From NCBI RefSeq assembly GCF_017498545.1, contig NZ_CP071793.1:124001-188000 (forward strand): a stretch of DNA of 64,000 nt. Reading direction: 5' to 3'. A program made the translations under genes and the position numbers. Under the pieces are notes generated by a model that searched no databases, was not told the DNA's origin, and saw nothing but the letters and a program-made list of their open reading frames with translations. The stretch comes from Sulfidibacter corallicola (GTDB lineage Bacteria; Acidobacteriota; Holophagae; Acanthopleuribacterales; Acanthopleuribacteraceae). Positions 47,237 through 54,372 of this stretch are shown piece after piece. The first letter of the stretch is position 1, and every line of letters begins with the position of its first letter.

Positions 47237-48025
47237 TTAAGCTTCGGTGGCGTGGTACACCTCGGAGGGTTTCTGGTTGCCGAGCGATTGATGTGGCCGC
47301 TCGTTGTTGTAGTGTTCAAAGTACCTGTGAAGCCCATGGTACAGTTCCAGGCCGTTTTCGTAACTGTGCAGGTAGATGTGCTCGTATTTCACCGAACGCC
47401 ACAATCGTTCCACAAACACGTTGTCCAGTGCGCGTCCCTTGCCGTCCATGCTGATCTGAACCTCTGCCTCCTGAAGGATTTCGGTGAATTTCGGGCTCGT
47501 GAATTGCGCGCCTTGATCGGTGTTGAATATCGAAGGTTTCTTGTTTTGCAGCGCGCGTCTCAGAACCTCGCGGCAAAAGGCTCCATCCAGCGTGTTGGAG
47601 ATTTCCCAAGCCACCACGTACCGGCTGTACCAGTCGATAATCACCGTCAGGTACATGTAGCCTCGCCGCATCGGCACATAGGTGATGTCGGTGCTCCAAA
47701 CGTGGTTGGGATGGGTGATGGTCAGGTCTCGCAGTAAGTAAGGATACACGCGATGGGCCGGGTTGGCCGCGCTGGTGCGAGGCTTGGGATATACGGCCTC
47801 CAGGGCCATCAACCGCATGAGCCGTTGAATCCGTTTCCGGTTGACCGCATACCCTCGATCTCGTAGGAAGGCGGCCATGCGTCGGCTGCCGAAGTAGGGG
47901 AAATCCAGGTAAATACGATCGATCTCCGACATCAAGGCCAGGTTTTCGGGCCTCTCGGGTCGCGGCTCGTAGTAGTACGAGGCTCGCGATAACCCAAGCA
48001 AGGCGCACTGCCGGCGAATGCTCAA
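47237..48025 (-). CDS. IS3-family transposase OrfB (DDE integrase)
   Basis: This frame gives 262 residues from a weak TTG at 48025; coding-like sequence (NLNPCIEEKRLCIEP) extends upstream to the A9 run, so the active enzyme is probably an OrfAB fusion. It has the HTH_21-like N-terminal part (LGLSRASYYYEP, FGSRRMAAFLRDRG) and an rve catalytic core with DDE residues in WSTDITYVP, FNTDQGAQFTS and DNVFVERLW, ending YNNERPHQSLGNQKPSEVY. It catalyses cut-and-copy transposition at the IS ends. The core looks intact. Confidence 0.92.
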   Translation of the reverse strand: MSIRRQCALLGLSRASYYYEPRPERPENLALMSEIDRIYLDFPYFGSRRMAAFLRDRGYAVNRKRIQRLMRLMALEAVYPKPRTSAANPAHRVYPYLLRDLTITHPNHVWSTDITYVPMRRGYMYLTVIIDWYSRYVVAWEISNTLDGAFCREVLRRALQNKKPSIFNTDQGAQFTSPKFTEILQEAEVQISMDGKGRALDNVFVERLWRSVKYEHIYLHSYENGLELYHGLHRYFEHYNNERPHQSLGNQKPSEVYHATEA

Positions 48026-48062
48026 CCGGCGGTGATGGGGTTCGATGCACAGCCGTTTCTCC

Positions 48063-48356
48063 TCAATGCAGGGATTCAGATTTTTTTTTGAGCCAGTCGA
48101 GCTCCACCTGGAGACGACCGATTTGTTCGTAAAGCTTGCCGATTTCCGGTGATTCGCCGGCGGGTTTTCGAGGAACCTTCCCGCTCTCGAACACCTCCGG
48201 CAGGGACTCGATCACCTGCTTTTTCCAGCGGTTGATCAGGGTCGGGTGGATCCCGTACTGGGCTGACAGTTCCGAGACCGTTTTGATGCCGCGGATCGCT
48301 TCCAAAGCCACCCGGGACTTGAACTTGGGATCGTGATTGTTGCGCTTCCTAGCCAA
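48063..48356 (-). CDS. IS3-family transposase OrfA
   Basis: This 97-residue protein starts at ATG 48356 and has an HTH (FKSRVALEAIRGIKTVSELSAQYGIHPTLINRWKKQ) that binds the IS ends, then a leucine-zipper-like helix (KLYEQIGRLQVELDWLKKK). It ends just after nine A residues (48081-48089 in the opposite strand reading). OrfB lies in the frame reached by +1 or -2 shifting; the usual -1 frame meets a stop at once. Loss of one A on A9 transcripts would fuse the two genes. Confidence 0.9.
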   Translation of the reverse strand: MARKRNNHDPKFKSRVALEAIRGIKTVSELSAQYGIHPTLINRWKKQVIESLPEVFESGKVPRKPAGESPEIGKLYEQIGRLQVELDWLKKKSESLH

Positions 48357-48423
48357 AACTCGGTTTACCTCTCTCCGGCTCCGCAGTAGCTGTTGGCCGA
48401 GGGGGATATAAACGGACGAACGA

Positions 48424-48532
48424 CCATGGTGTTAGGGTGGACCCCTGGCGCACCATGGACATCTTGATGGCGCAGCTTGCTGGGCCGTCAAGGTGTCCCC
48501 TGGGGTACGAGGGGTGGGCCCCAACACTATGG
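48424..48532. repeat. Imperfect 22-bp inverted repeats flanking ~65 bp
   Basis: The segment at 48424-48445 (starting CCATGGTGTTAGGG) and the reverse complement of 48511-48532 (starting CCATAGTGTTGGGG) match at about 17 of 22 positions. The stretch lies just outside the IS3 orfA and contains no gene. It could be a small non-autonomous element or the relic of another insertion. The rest of 48357-48610 shows nothing else that I can support. Confidence 0.35.
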
Positions 48533-48610
48533 TGGAGCGCCCGCTTTATGCTCCCCCTTGGCTCTCTGCCCCGCTGTTTACCCGAGGTCCCACCTTAACG
48601 CTTTTGAAGC

Positions 48611-49006
48611 TTAGCTCCTGGTCTCGATTATGGGGTCCATTATAGAGATCGCGAGCATGCCGGCCTGCAAGGCCGCGGTAGCCGGATCGTTGGCGCCTCG
48701 GACTTTTGCCAGTTCCAAGTAAATTTCGCGCCCAATTTCAAAGACGCGGAGATTGCGAACCGAATAATTCTTATCGATGGCCTGGGCTGCATCCTCTCCG
48801 ATGACCTCAGAGGTGAGCTTTTGGAAACTCTTTGCTTTTTGGCGGGCTGCCTTCGCTTGGCCACTGCTCAGCGGCAGTTCGTTTTTATCAATGTAGTGTC
48901 GACCTTTGATCTTCCGGGACGGAAGTTTGCCCGTTTGGATCAGATAGCGAAGCTGGCGCTCTGATTTCCCTAGGTACCTGGCTGCTTCTTGAAGCGTGAG
49001 TTGCAT
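48611..49006 (-). CDS. Excisionase/MerR-like HTH protein
   Basis: I choose ATG 49006 (131 residues): the in-frame GTG at 49048 lies inside a large palindrome that looks like an operator. Residues 1-45 are a helix-turn-helix 17/excisionase-type winged helix (LTLQEAARYLGKSERQLRYLIQTG, GRHYIDKNELP). The C-terminal ~80 residues are helical and unrecognised (VRNLRVFEIGREIYLELAKVRG, AALQAGMLAISIM). The gene is 304 nt downstream of target 2 on the same strand but has its own regulatory palindrome, so it is probably transcribed separately and autoregulated. It could control the DGR or the conjugative element, which is inference only. Confidence 0.75.
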   Translation of the reverse strand: MQLTLQEAARYLGKSERQLRYLIQTGKLPSRKIKGRHYIDKNELPLSSGQAKAARQKAKSFQKLTSEVIGEDAAQAIDKNYSVRNLRVFEIGREIYLELAKVRGANDPATAALQAGMLAISIMDPIIETRS

Positions 49007-49025
49007 GGTGTTCCCCGGTAGGTTG

Positions 49026-49080
49026 AAGCTCCCAGCGTTGTCAGTCACTTGTTAACAAGCGACTGACAACGCTTCAGCTT
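49026..49080. promoter_or_regulatory. 55-bp palindrome before the HTH gene
   Basis: The centre is GTTAAC within CTTGTTAACAAG. Outside it lie GCGTTGTCAGTC/GACTGACAACGC and then AAGCT/AGCTT. Only one mismatched pair breaks the inner 38 bp. A possible -10 (TATGAT, 49092-49087, minus strand) sits directly upstream. The position between this -10 and ATG 49006 suits an operator for the HTH protein. The stretch from there to the end of target 2 (49093-49352) is AT-rich and without a gene. Confidence 0.6.
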
Positions 49081-49352
49081 TACAACATCATAAAACAGAG
49101 CGAGATGAAGAAGAACCAAACAATTTATTTGATTTCTTTGAGACAGCGCAAGGACAAAGATTTGTCATTCTCGCTCGATTCCGGGAAAAGGGCAACCCGC
49201 TTTGCGAAGCCAAAGCTTGAACTATTTACAAATGGTCCGCTTAGGTGCCTGAATCGGGTCACCGTATTGTCAAAAGCAAAATGACACATGACAAAATTGG
49301 GAACAGACGGTGAAAGTGCTGGCGGGATCACACAACGTCCAAAAATCAAAGG

Positions 49353-52300
49353 TCAAGAACCGAGCTCGGGCGGCAACCACAACACACACCGGAAGCCGAT
49401 GACGTTGCCGCGGCGGGCCGCACGGTTCCTGAAGCGGTAGGACGACCGCAGCCTGGTCGCGCCGCCGCGCCAAGCGCCGCCGCGTAGCACGCGCACGGTG
49501 CTATCTTCAATAATAACAGGCGTTTCCGCTTTTGACACGTTGCGTTTATTGTAAATGTCGCTGACAAAATTGTCGACACACCATTCCCAAACGTTGCCCG
49601 CCATGTCAAACAGCTTTGTCGGTGTGGCGCCCCTGGGATAGATCCCCACTGGCGTGGGTCCACTCTGAGAACCGTCAAAGTTGGCCATTTCTTCGGTCGG
49701 AGGGTCGTCACCCCAAGGATAGGGACGCCCCTCTTTGCCCTTTGCGGCGTACTCCCACTGGGCTTCGCTGGGAAGCCCCACCGCCATACTCGACGGCCAC
49801 CATAAAGGTCGGTTGTTTTTGAAATGGGCTTCCAGCCAACGACAATAGGCGCAGGCCTCGTACCAGTTCACACCCACCACCGGCAGATTGTGGTCCTTTT
49901 TCTCCGGGCGGTTTCCGGCTCCCCAAAACCGAGGTGCCTTACTGGGTCGAAACCAATCTTCTGCCCAAAAGTCGTATTCGGGGTTCTGCTGCTTCTGCTT
50001 CTCGAGCCATGCCTCAAACCGCCCTTCCTTCTCCGATTGAAGCCAATCCCACCCCGCATCGCCCCACCAGCGACTGTCTTCGTACCCGCCCTTTCTGACG
50101 AACGCCAGGTATTCTATCTCCGTGACCGGATATTTGCCCATCCAGAAGGGTTGTGTCACGCGCACGGTTTGGGATTCTTGCTCCCCTCCCATCAGGAACT
50201 GACCCGGTTCGATTTCGACCCACCGGTCGCGCTTGTGCATCCCCAAACGAGGATCACCGACAACCCCCAACGCCGCCACCGCCTCGATCCGATCCTGAAC
50301 GCACATTTCTTCGGGGTTCTCGGTAACGGCTGATACCTCGCGGCGCACGCGCGTGGCCAATTCGGCATCCACCGGTTTCCCCGCGGCCTCCAAATCGGCC
50401 ACGGCATTCATGGCCAGCGCAACGCCTCGGCCATGTCTCGACCAATCGATGGGTTCCTTGTCCCCGCCGGCCAACAGCACCTTGACCACATTAGAAAACA
50501 AAGGATATTGGCTTCGCCCCAGATCCGAAAGTGCCAGCATGATGGGCTCATGCCACCAGTCCTTCAAAATGTTTTTCTCGAAAAATGCGGCAATCTCACC
50601 TCTCTCAAACTTTTCCACCAGGCACAATGCGGCCAGGTACTCGCGGTACCCATGATGGCTAAACCGCAATTGGGTTTGATGGCCCTCGGCGCCATCTCGC
50701 CGGTACAAGAGACCGCTGCGGACCTCCAACCATTGGAGCAATTTGCGCTTTTTCTGGTCTCTGGCGCCGCGGGACAAGTTCTTGCTCTCCTCATCCGCTT
50801 CGATCCGCTCCTCCAAACGATCCAAGACCGACTGTTCGCCGAAGATCACCACCTCTTTCTCGTGATGTTCCGAATCCTGCTTGTCTAGGTGGAGACCCCA
50901 AGCCAAAACCTTCAACGTTTCCATCACAACCCTTTGTTCCCAATCCTCTAGATTCCGCGTCACCCTTCGATCTCGGTCTTTTTTGGAAAGGAACAATTCC
51001 AAGGCTTGCTGATACAATTCCACCCGCATTTCCGGCATTTTTCCGGAGGAAAGGCGGATGATTGCCAGCAAGGTCAGCACATTGGGGTTGCTTGCCATGT
51101 CCTGAATGTGGTCGTGCGCTTCGATCTCCGACGCAACTTTAGCCGAAATTCCCACTTCCAGAGGGCTTCCCATCGCTTGGTAAATGGGTTCTACCGCGGC
51201 AAACCACTTGTTCAAAAAGGCCCGACACTGGGTCACATCCATTTCTTTGACCCTGAATGCAGTGAAACGGGCCCGTTCCTTGTGTAGGAAGCGACGCTGA
51301 AATGCTCGGGTGCGGCACGTCAACATCACCAGACAATCACGGTGGCAGCATTTGGCAAGAAAGGCTTCAACGGCCCAACAGACCCTTTGGCGTGCTTCCT
51401 TGGTGGACACTTCGTCCAGGCCATCCACAAAAAGAGCCGCTTGGTTTTCCTTGAAGAACGTTTCGATGCCGTGAGGGATGCGGGCCTCTTCTTCCAGCAG
51501 CCGCAACACTTCGCTTCCTCTGGGTGTCTTGTCGGATTCCAGGTGTTCAAGTACCTGGCTGCACGTAAGGAAAAACGGAATGGGCAGCTCGCCGTTGTAG
51601 GTCGGAACCTTCGCCCAGAGTTGGTGAGCCTTTTCTTGATCCTGACCGTTAAGATGGCCGGCTGCGGTCCGTGCCGCCAAATAGCGCAGCAACGTGGTCT
51701 TGCCTGAGCCGGGGTCGCCGATCACCACCAGCCTGGGGCCATGTTCCAGCAAAGAGAGTACATCGGCGGTGTTCGGTTCGTGGGCCATGGTCTCTTCACG
51801 CCCGGCCCAACCTTGCTGCTCCCGATTGATTTCGCGGTGCTGGGCCTCCAGCCGAACAAAAATCTCACGCAATTCAATGGTCTCCACCCGAGCACCGTCA
51901 CCAATTCCGGGAAGGCGAATGCACGAGGTATCCGCATAGAGTCGGGTCAGGTAATCGCGCAACCCCGGGTCGAGCGGATCGGTGACAAAAGCGGCTGCCA
52001 GCGCATCGAGGTGGTCCAAGAAGGATGGCACTCGATGGCCTCGAAGCCGCGTCACACAGCCTGGTTGCCGGGATTCAAGCTCGCCCAGCAGACGCAAGAG
52101 TTCGCTGCAACGGATGTGGAACTGAGCCATCTCGGCCAGACTCACAGGCTCCGGGGGTACTGCTTCCGCTTGAAGAAAAATGTGCAACCGGGGAAGGCGA
52201 TTCTGTTGAGATAAAGCTAACGTGGCAGACATTTTGAAAAGTTGGGTGAGATGGATCAGCGGTTGGGTGGGGCCGTCGTTCACATCGCAAAAAATAAAAA

Positions 52301-52472
52301 TACCGACCAGGTCTTCCATACCAGTGGATGGAACTGGCACCAGGTTGAAGGATGGGTTCTCTTGAGAGCCCTTCACATCATGAAAATCCTTCATGTCCTT
52401 GCGCAATTGCAATTCGGGGAGTGCTTCAAACGCGGGGGACGTCAAAAGGGAGATCTGTAGTTCGGTCGTCAC
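49353..52472 (-). CDS. NACHT NTPase-FGE fusion, DGR target 2
   Basis: This is a 1039-residue cytoplasmic protein from GTG 52472, with GGAGGGG just upstream. Residues 1-235 are an unrecognised N-terminal domain, unrelated by eye to that of target 1 and a candidate effector. A NACHT NTPase follows, with Walker A GDPGSGKTT (~250-258) and Walker B ALFVDGLDE (~340-348), plus sensor-like LTCRTRAFQRR, then a helical arm to ~745. Residues ~749-1036 are the FGE/C-type-lectin-fold domain: FLMGGE, YPVTEIEYLAF, VVGVNWYEACAYCRWLE, GLPSEAQWEYAAKG, DMAGNVWEW, VLRGGAW and GFRCVLW. The variable repeat covers ~993-1031. It is convergent with target 1 across the RT cassette and shares its terminal PPE-GS residues and stop context. 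It is likely an NLR-like sensor with a diversifiable tip. Confidence 0.9.
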   Translation of the reverse strand: MTTELQISLLTSPAFEALPELQLRKDMKDFHDVKGSQENPSFNLVPVPSTGMEDLVGIFIFCDVNDGPTQPLIHLTQLFKMSATLALSQQNRLPRLHIFLQAEAVPPEPVSLAEMAQFHIRCSELLRLLGELESRQPGCVTRLRGHRVPSFLDHLDALAAAFVTDPLDPGLRDYLTRLYADTSCIRLPGIGDGARVETIELREIFVRLEAQHREINREQQGWAGREETMAHEPNTADVLSLLEHGPRLVVIGDPGSGKTTLLRYLAARTAAGHLNGQDQEKAHQLWAKVPTYNGELPIPFFLTCSQVLEHLESDKTPRGSEVLRLLEEEARIPHGIETFFKENQAALFVDGLDEVSTKEARQRVCWAVEAFLAKCCHRDCLVMLTCRTRAFQRRFLHKERARFTAFRVKEMDVTQCRAFLNKWFAAVEPIYQAMGSPLEVGISAKVASEIEAHDHIQDMASNPNVLTLLAIIRLSSGKMPEMRVELYQQALELFLSKKDRDRRVTRNLEDWEQRVVMETLKVLAWGLHLDKQDSEHHEKEVVIFGEQSVLDRLEERIEADEESKNLSRGARDQKKRKLLQWLEVRSGLLYRRDGAEGHQTQLRFSHHGYREYLAALCLVEKFERGEIAAFFEKNILKDWWHEPIMLALSDLGRSQYPLFSNVVKVLLAGGDKEPIDWSRHGRGVALAMNAVADLEAAGKPVDAELATRVRREVSAVTENPEEMCVQDRIEAVAALGVVGDPRLGMHKRDRWVEIEPGQFLMGGEQESQTVRVTQPFWMGKYPVTEIEYLAFVRKGGYEDSRWWGDAGWDWLQSEKEGRFEAWLEKQKQQNPEYDFWAEDWFRPSKAPRFWGAGNRPEKKDHNLPVVGVNWYEACAYCRWLEAHFKNNRPLWWPSSMAVGLPSEAQWEYAAKGKEGRPYPWGDDPPTEEMANFDGSQSGPTPVGIYPRGATPTKLFDMAGNVWEWCVDNFVSDIYNKRNVSKAETPVIIEDSTVRVLRGGAWRGGATRLRSSYRFRNRAARRGNVIGFRCVLWLPPELGS
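49380..49496 (-). repeat. DGR variable repeat VR2
   Basis: This 117-nt core aligns without gaps to the TR. Fifteen template adenines are substituted, and no non-adenine position differs. VR1 and VR2 differ from each other at many of the same codons, so the two targets carry independent variants from one template. The IMH that follows (TGGTTGCCGCCCGAGC) is the same as after VR1; here it continues into the palindrome CCGAGCTCGG. Confidence 0.95.
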
Positions 52473-52490
52473 CGTCCCCTCCGTATATTG

Positions 52491-52521
52491 ACTGTACAGT
52501 TATGATTTTGCGGTAATTATA
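52491..52521 (-). promoter_or_regulatory. Possible promoter and operator of target 2
   Basis: TATAAT lies at 52521-52516 (minus strand). A 10-bp perfect palindrome ACTGTACAGT at 52491-52500 sits between it and the Shine-Dalgarno. TTGACC at 52541-52536 is only 14 nt from the -10, so the -35 is doubtful. The palindrome could bind a repressor, but I cannot assign which. Confidence 0.4.
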
Positions 52522-52716
52522 GACTTTTTGAAAAAGGTCAAGAACCCTTTATTTGAAGAACATGACGGGGGATGGTGTTTTGACGCCATTGGGCATATGT
52601 CGTCTGGAAAACACGTCCTTCGAACTGGGTAGGGAACACATCCTTGAATACGTTCCCATTCTTCCTCTCGCCGCAGGCTTCCCGATGGGGCGCCAAGATC
52701 AGTGCCGAACCCGACA

Positions 52717-52811
52717 CGGGCCAGCCACGCTTCGCTGTTCCGGCTTGCCCGATTCGGAACCCGCACCGGGATGCCGCCCAAATCAGGAAGCCGCGTGCTT
52801 CCCTTGGGAGG
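52717..52811 (+). promoter_or_regulatory. Structured 5' leader, copy B
   Basis: Hairpin arms lie at 52717-52726 (CGGGCCAGCC) and 52742-52751 (GGCTTGCCCG), with a 15-nt loop nearly identical to copy A (ACGCTTCGCTGTTCC). CCGCCCAAATCAGG is conserved. GGAAGC (52786-52791) pairs with GCTTCC (52797-52802), which can alternatively pair with the Shine-Dalgarno GGGAGG (52806-52811). Both stems differ from copy A by paired changes, so the structure rather than the sequence is kept. It precedes the start at 52815. Confidence 0.6.
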
Positions 52812-52814
52812 AAG

Positions 52815-53504
52815 ATGATGTTCCACACGGTTCGCATTCACCATCAGATCTACACGACCTGTCGCTATCTCTGCCACGGCGATTCCACTGGAAGCAGCAT
52901 CGAAGCCGCCAACATCCGCTACTTAGAAGAACTCAGGTTTCTCAATCCGTTTCCCAAAAACCCTTCGGATCCGCGATTTGAGACATACTGGCACCAACCC
53001 GACATTTCGGAACAACGGTTGATCCGGTTCAAAAATGGGAGCGTGGCCGTTCCCGAAATCGAAGCCATTCGCAAGCCGCTGTTCAAAACCTACTTGGATC
53101 CCTGTACCTACCAGGTTTGGATGGCCGAGGGTCTGGCCGCCAAGTATGCGTTGCCATCCCGCCTCGAACAGTACCCCATCCTATGTGAGGATTTGGTGAC
53201 AGAAGTCGAAATGGCCTGGGAAGCTGAAGATTTTTCCCTGTGGATCGATGGCGATATTGGTCGTCTTCTGGAGGACGGCGTGGCAGGCGTGAACCCAGCG
53301 CTCGCCAAGGTGTGGGCCAACTTGCCCGAAAATGCCCGGTTCGCGTTGTATCACACCGCGAAAGAGGCGATGGGTATCGATTACCTCGCAGGACCAGGTG
53401 GGGAACGCGGTCTTTCAACCGGGTTAGGTTGCCTGATTCCCGGTATCGCCGCGCCTCTGAGCCAACACGCCCTAAGAACCTTGAAGACCACAAGCAAAAC
53501 GTGA
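52815..53504 (+). CDS. Hypothetical protein of the conjugative element
   Basis: This is a 229-residue protein. There are two adjacent ATG codons (52815 and 52818) after GGGAGG; the second has better spacing (6 nt). It is a soluble protein with no signal peptide, helical in the middle (EAIRKPLFKTYL, LVTEVEMAWEAEDFSLWI) and Gly/Pro-rich near the end (GPGGERGLSTGLGCLIPG). I do not recognise the family. The structured leader and the terminator type are shared with the methyltransferase-helicase gene 12 kb upstream, so the two are probably expressed under the same signal. It is not obviously a relaxase, coupling protein or integrase. Confidence 0.7.
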   Translation: MMFHTVRIHHQIYTTCRYLCHGDSTGSSIEAANIRYLEELRFLNPFPKNPSDPRFETYWHQPDISEQRLIRFKNGSVAVPEIEAIRKPLFKTYLDPCTYQVWMAEGLAAKYALPSRLEQYPILCEDLVTEVEMAWEAEDFSLWIDGDIGRLLEDGVAGVNPALAKVWANLPENARFALYHTAKEAMGIDYLAGPGGERGLSTGLGCLIPGIAAPLSQHALRTLKTTSKT

Positions 53505-53557
53505 TCTGCGCCCATGATGCCTTAAACAGTCAGCTCTCTCAGAATCAGCGTTCGAGT

Positions 53558-53584
53558 CGTTCAGGCGACCTGAACGCTTTTTTT
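53558..53584 (+). terminator. Rho-independent terminator
   Basis: Perfect 8-bp arms CGTTCAGG/CCTGAACG with a CGA loop are followed by CTTTTTTT. It ends the 52815 transcript and separates it from the type IV secretion operon. It is similar to the terminator at 40656-40694. Confidence 0.9.
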
Positions 53585-53684
53585 ATGGAGCATGGGCAAC
53601 TTTTGCGAACCCTGACCGCTGCCAACAAGTGACGCCCAAGTTTCCCTTTTATTCCTCTCTGTTACCGCCCATTTCCTTAAAATC

Positions 53685-53706
53685 GTTTAATTTCAACAAG
53701 TTAAAC
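53685..53706. promoter_or_regulatory. Inverted repeat before the secretion operon
   Basis: GTTTAA (53685-53690) and TTAAAC (53701-53706) form an inverted repeat with a 10-nt spacer in the AT-rich gap ahead of the first gene of the operon. It is placed where a promoter and operator should be. I cannot identify a confident -35/-10 pair. Confidence 0.3.
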
Positions 53707-53770
53707 AATATCTCTGCACTTTCGTCTACATTGGTGTTGCGCGCCACATACCACACCAGCGAGGTGCCCC

Positions 53771-53962
53771 ATGGATCTTCCCTACACCGATAACGACCTG
53801 CTCTCCTTTCAACCGCTCACCCCCGAACAAATCGCCCTCCACGATGCGGATCGTATCCAAACGCTTTTTGATCCCTTGCTCGATCCGGCCACCTGGTCGG
53901 TGATTCCCCGCTCCACCCGTCTTCTGTTGGAACACCCCGGCACCCACATGATCGTGGCTTGA
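53771..53962 (+). CDS. Small hypothetical protein, first of the T4SS operon
   Basis: This is a 63-residue protein from ATG 53771, with GAGGTG 4 nt upstream. It is soluble and acidic, with LTPEQIALHDADRIQTLFDPLLDP, and is unrecognised. It is followed after 14 nt by the VirB3-like gene. It is too short and not hydrophobic enough to be the pilin. Its conserved-looking start and operon position support it being real. Confidence 0.65.
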   Translation: MDLPYTDNDLLSFQPLTPEQIALHDADRIQTLFDPLLDPATWSVIPRSTRLLLEHPGTHMIVA

Positions 53963-53976
53963 ACGGGAGACGGACG

Positions 53977-54372
53977 ATGCTGTCGCGTTATGCCCTGATC
54001 GGCAAACAACTCACGATGATCAAAGGCAAAGTGACCGTCTTGGGCGGCCTGCTCTACGTGTTTACTTTTTTCGGGTGGTCGGCGTTGCTGCTCACGTTCG
54101 CCAGTGAGTTCCACCTTCTCGCCGACTGGGCGCTTTGGCAAATCGGGCTCATGATTTTGGCTGCCACCTGGATCACCACGCGCTTGATCGCACGCGTCCT
54201 GTTCCACCCGATGCCGCCCGCACCCACGCCCCGCAGCACGCCGAACACGGTCGAGCCCGGCATCCTACTCCGTATGCTGGCGTCACGACGCTACCAAACC
54301 TTGGGCCGCCTGACACCGGGTCAGCCCTTGGCACCCGTCATCTTCGAGGGAGTTCACCATGAATTCGATTAA
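53977..54372 (+). CDS. VirB3/TraL-like inner-membrane protein
   Basis: This is a 131-residue protein from ATG 53977, with GGGAGA upstream; an in-frame ATG at 53959 overlaps the previous gene and is less likely. Two close membrane helices (VTVLGGLLYVFTFFGWSALLLTF and LWQIGLMILAATWITTRLI) are followed by a short cytoplasmic tail. A small two-helix protein directly before, and overlapping by 14 nt, the VirB4/TraC ATPase is the usual place and shape of VirB3/TraL, which anchors the ATPase at the inner-membrane complex. The assignment rests on topology and neighbourhood, not on sequence motifs. Confidence 0.6.
   Translation: MLSRYALIGKQLTMIKGKVTVLGGLLYVFTFFGWSALLLTFASEFHLLADWALWQIGLMILAATWITTRLIARVLFHPMPPAPTPRSTPNTVEPGILLRMLASRRYQTLGRLTPGQPLAPVIFEGVHHEFD

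Larger units (their letters stand above)
47198..48400 (-). mobile_element. IS3-family insertion sequence
   Basis: OrfA (48356-48063) and orfB (48025-47237) are the two genes of an IS3-family element. The downstream end is probably near 47198-47220, where TATAGTGGACCCC in the plus orientation resembles IS3-family terminal repeats. I could not find its inverted partner on the orfA side, so that boundary is approximate and the element may be truncated. It sits upstream of the DGR cassette and cuts the Avd-like remnant. Confidence 0.8.
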
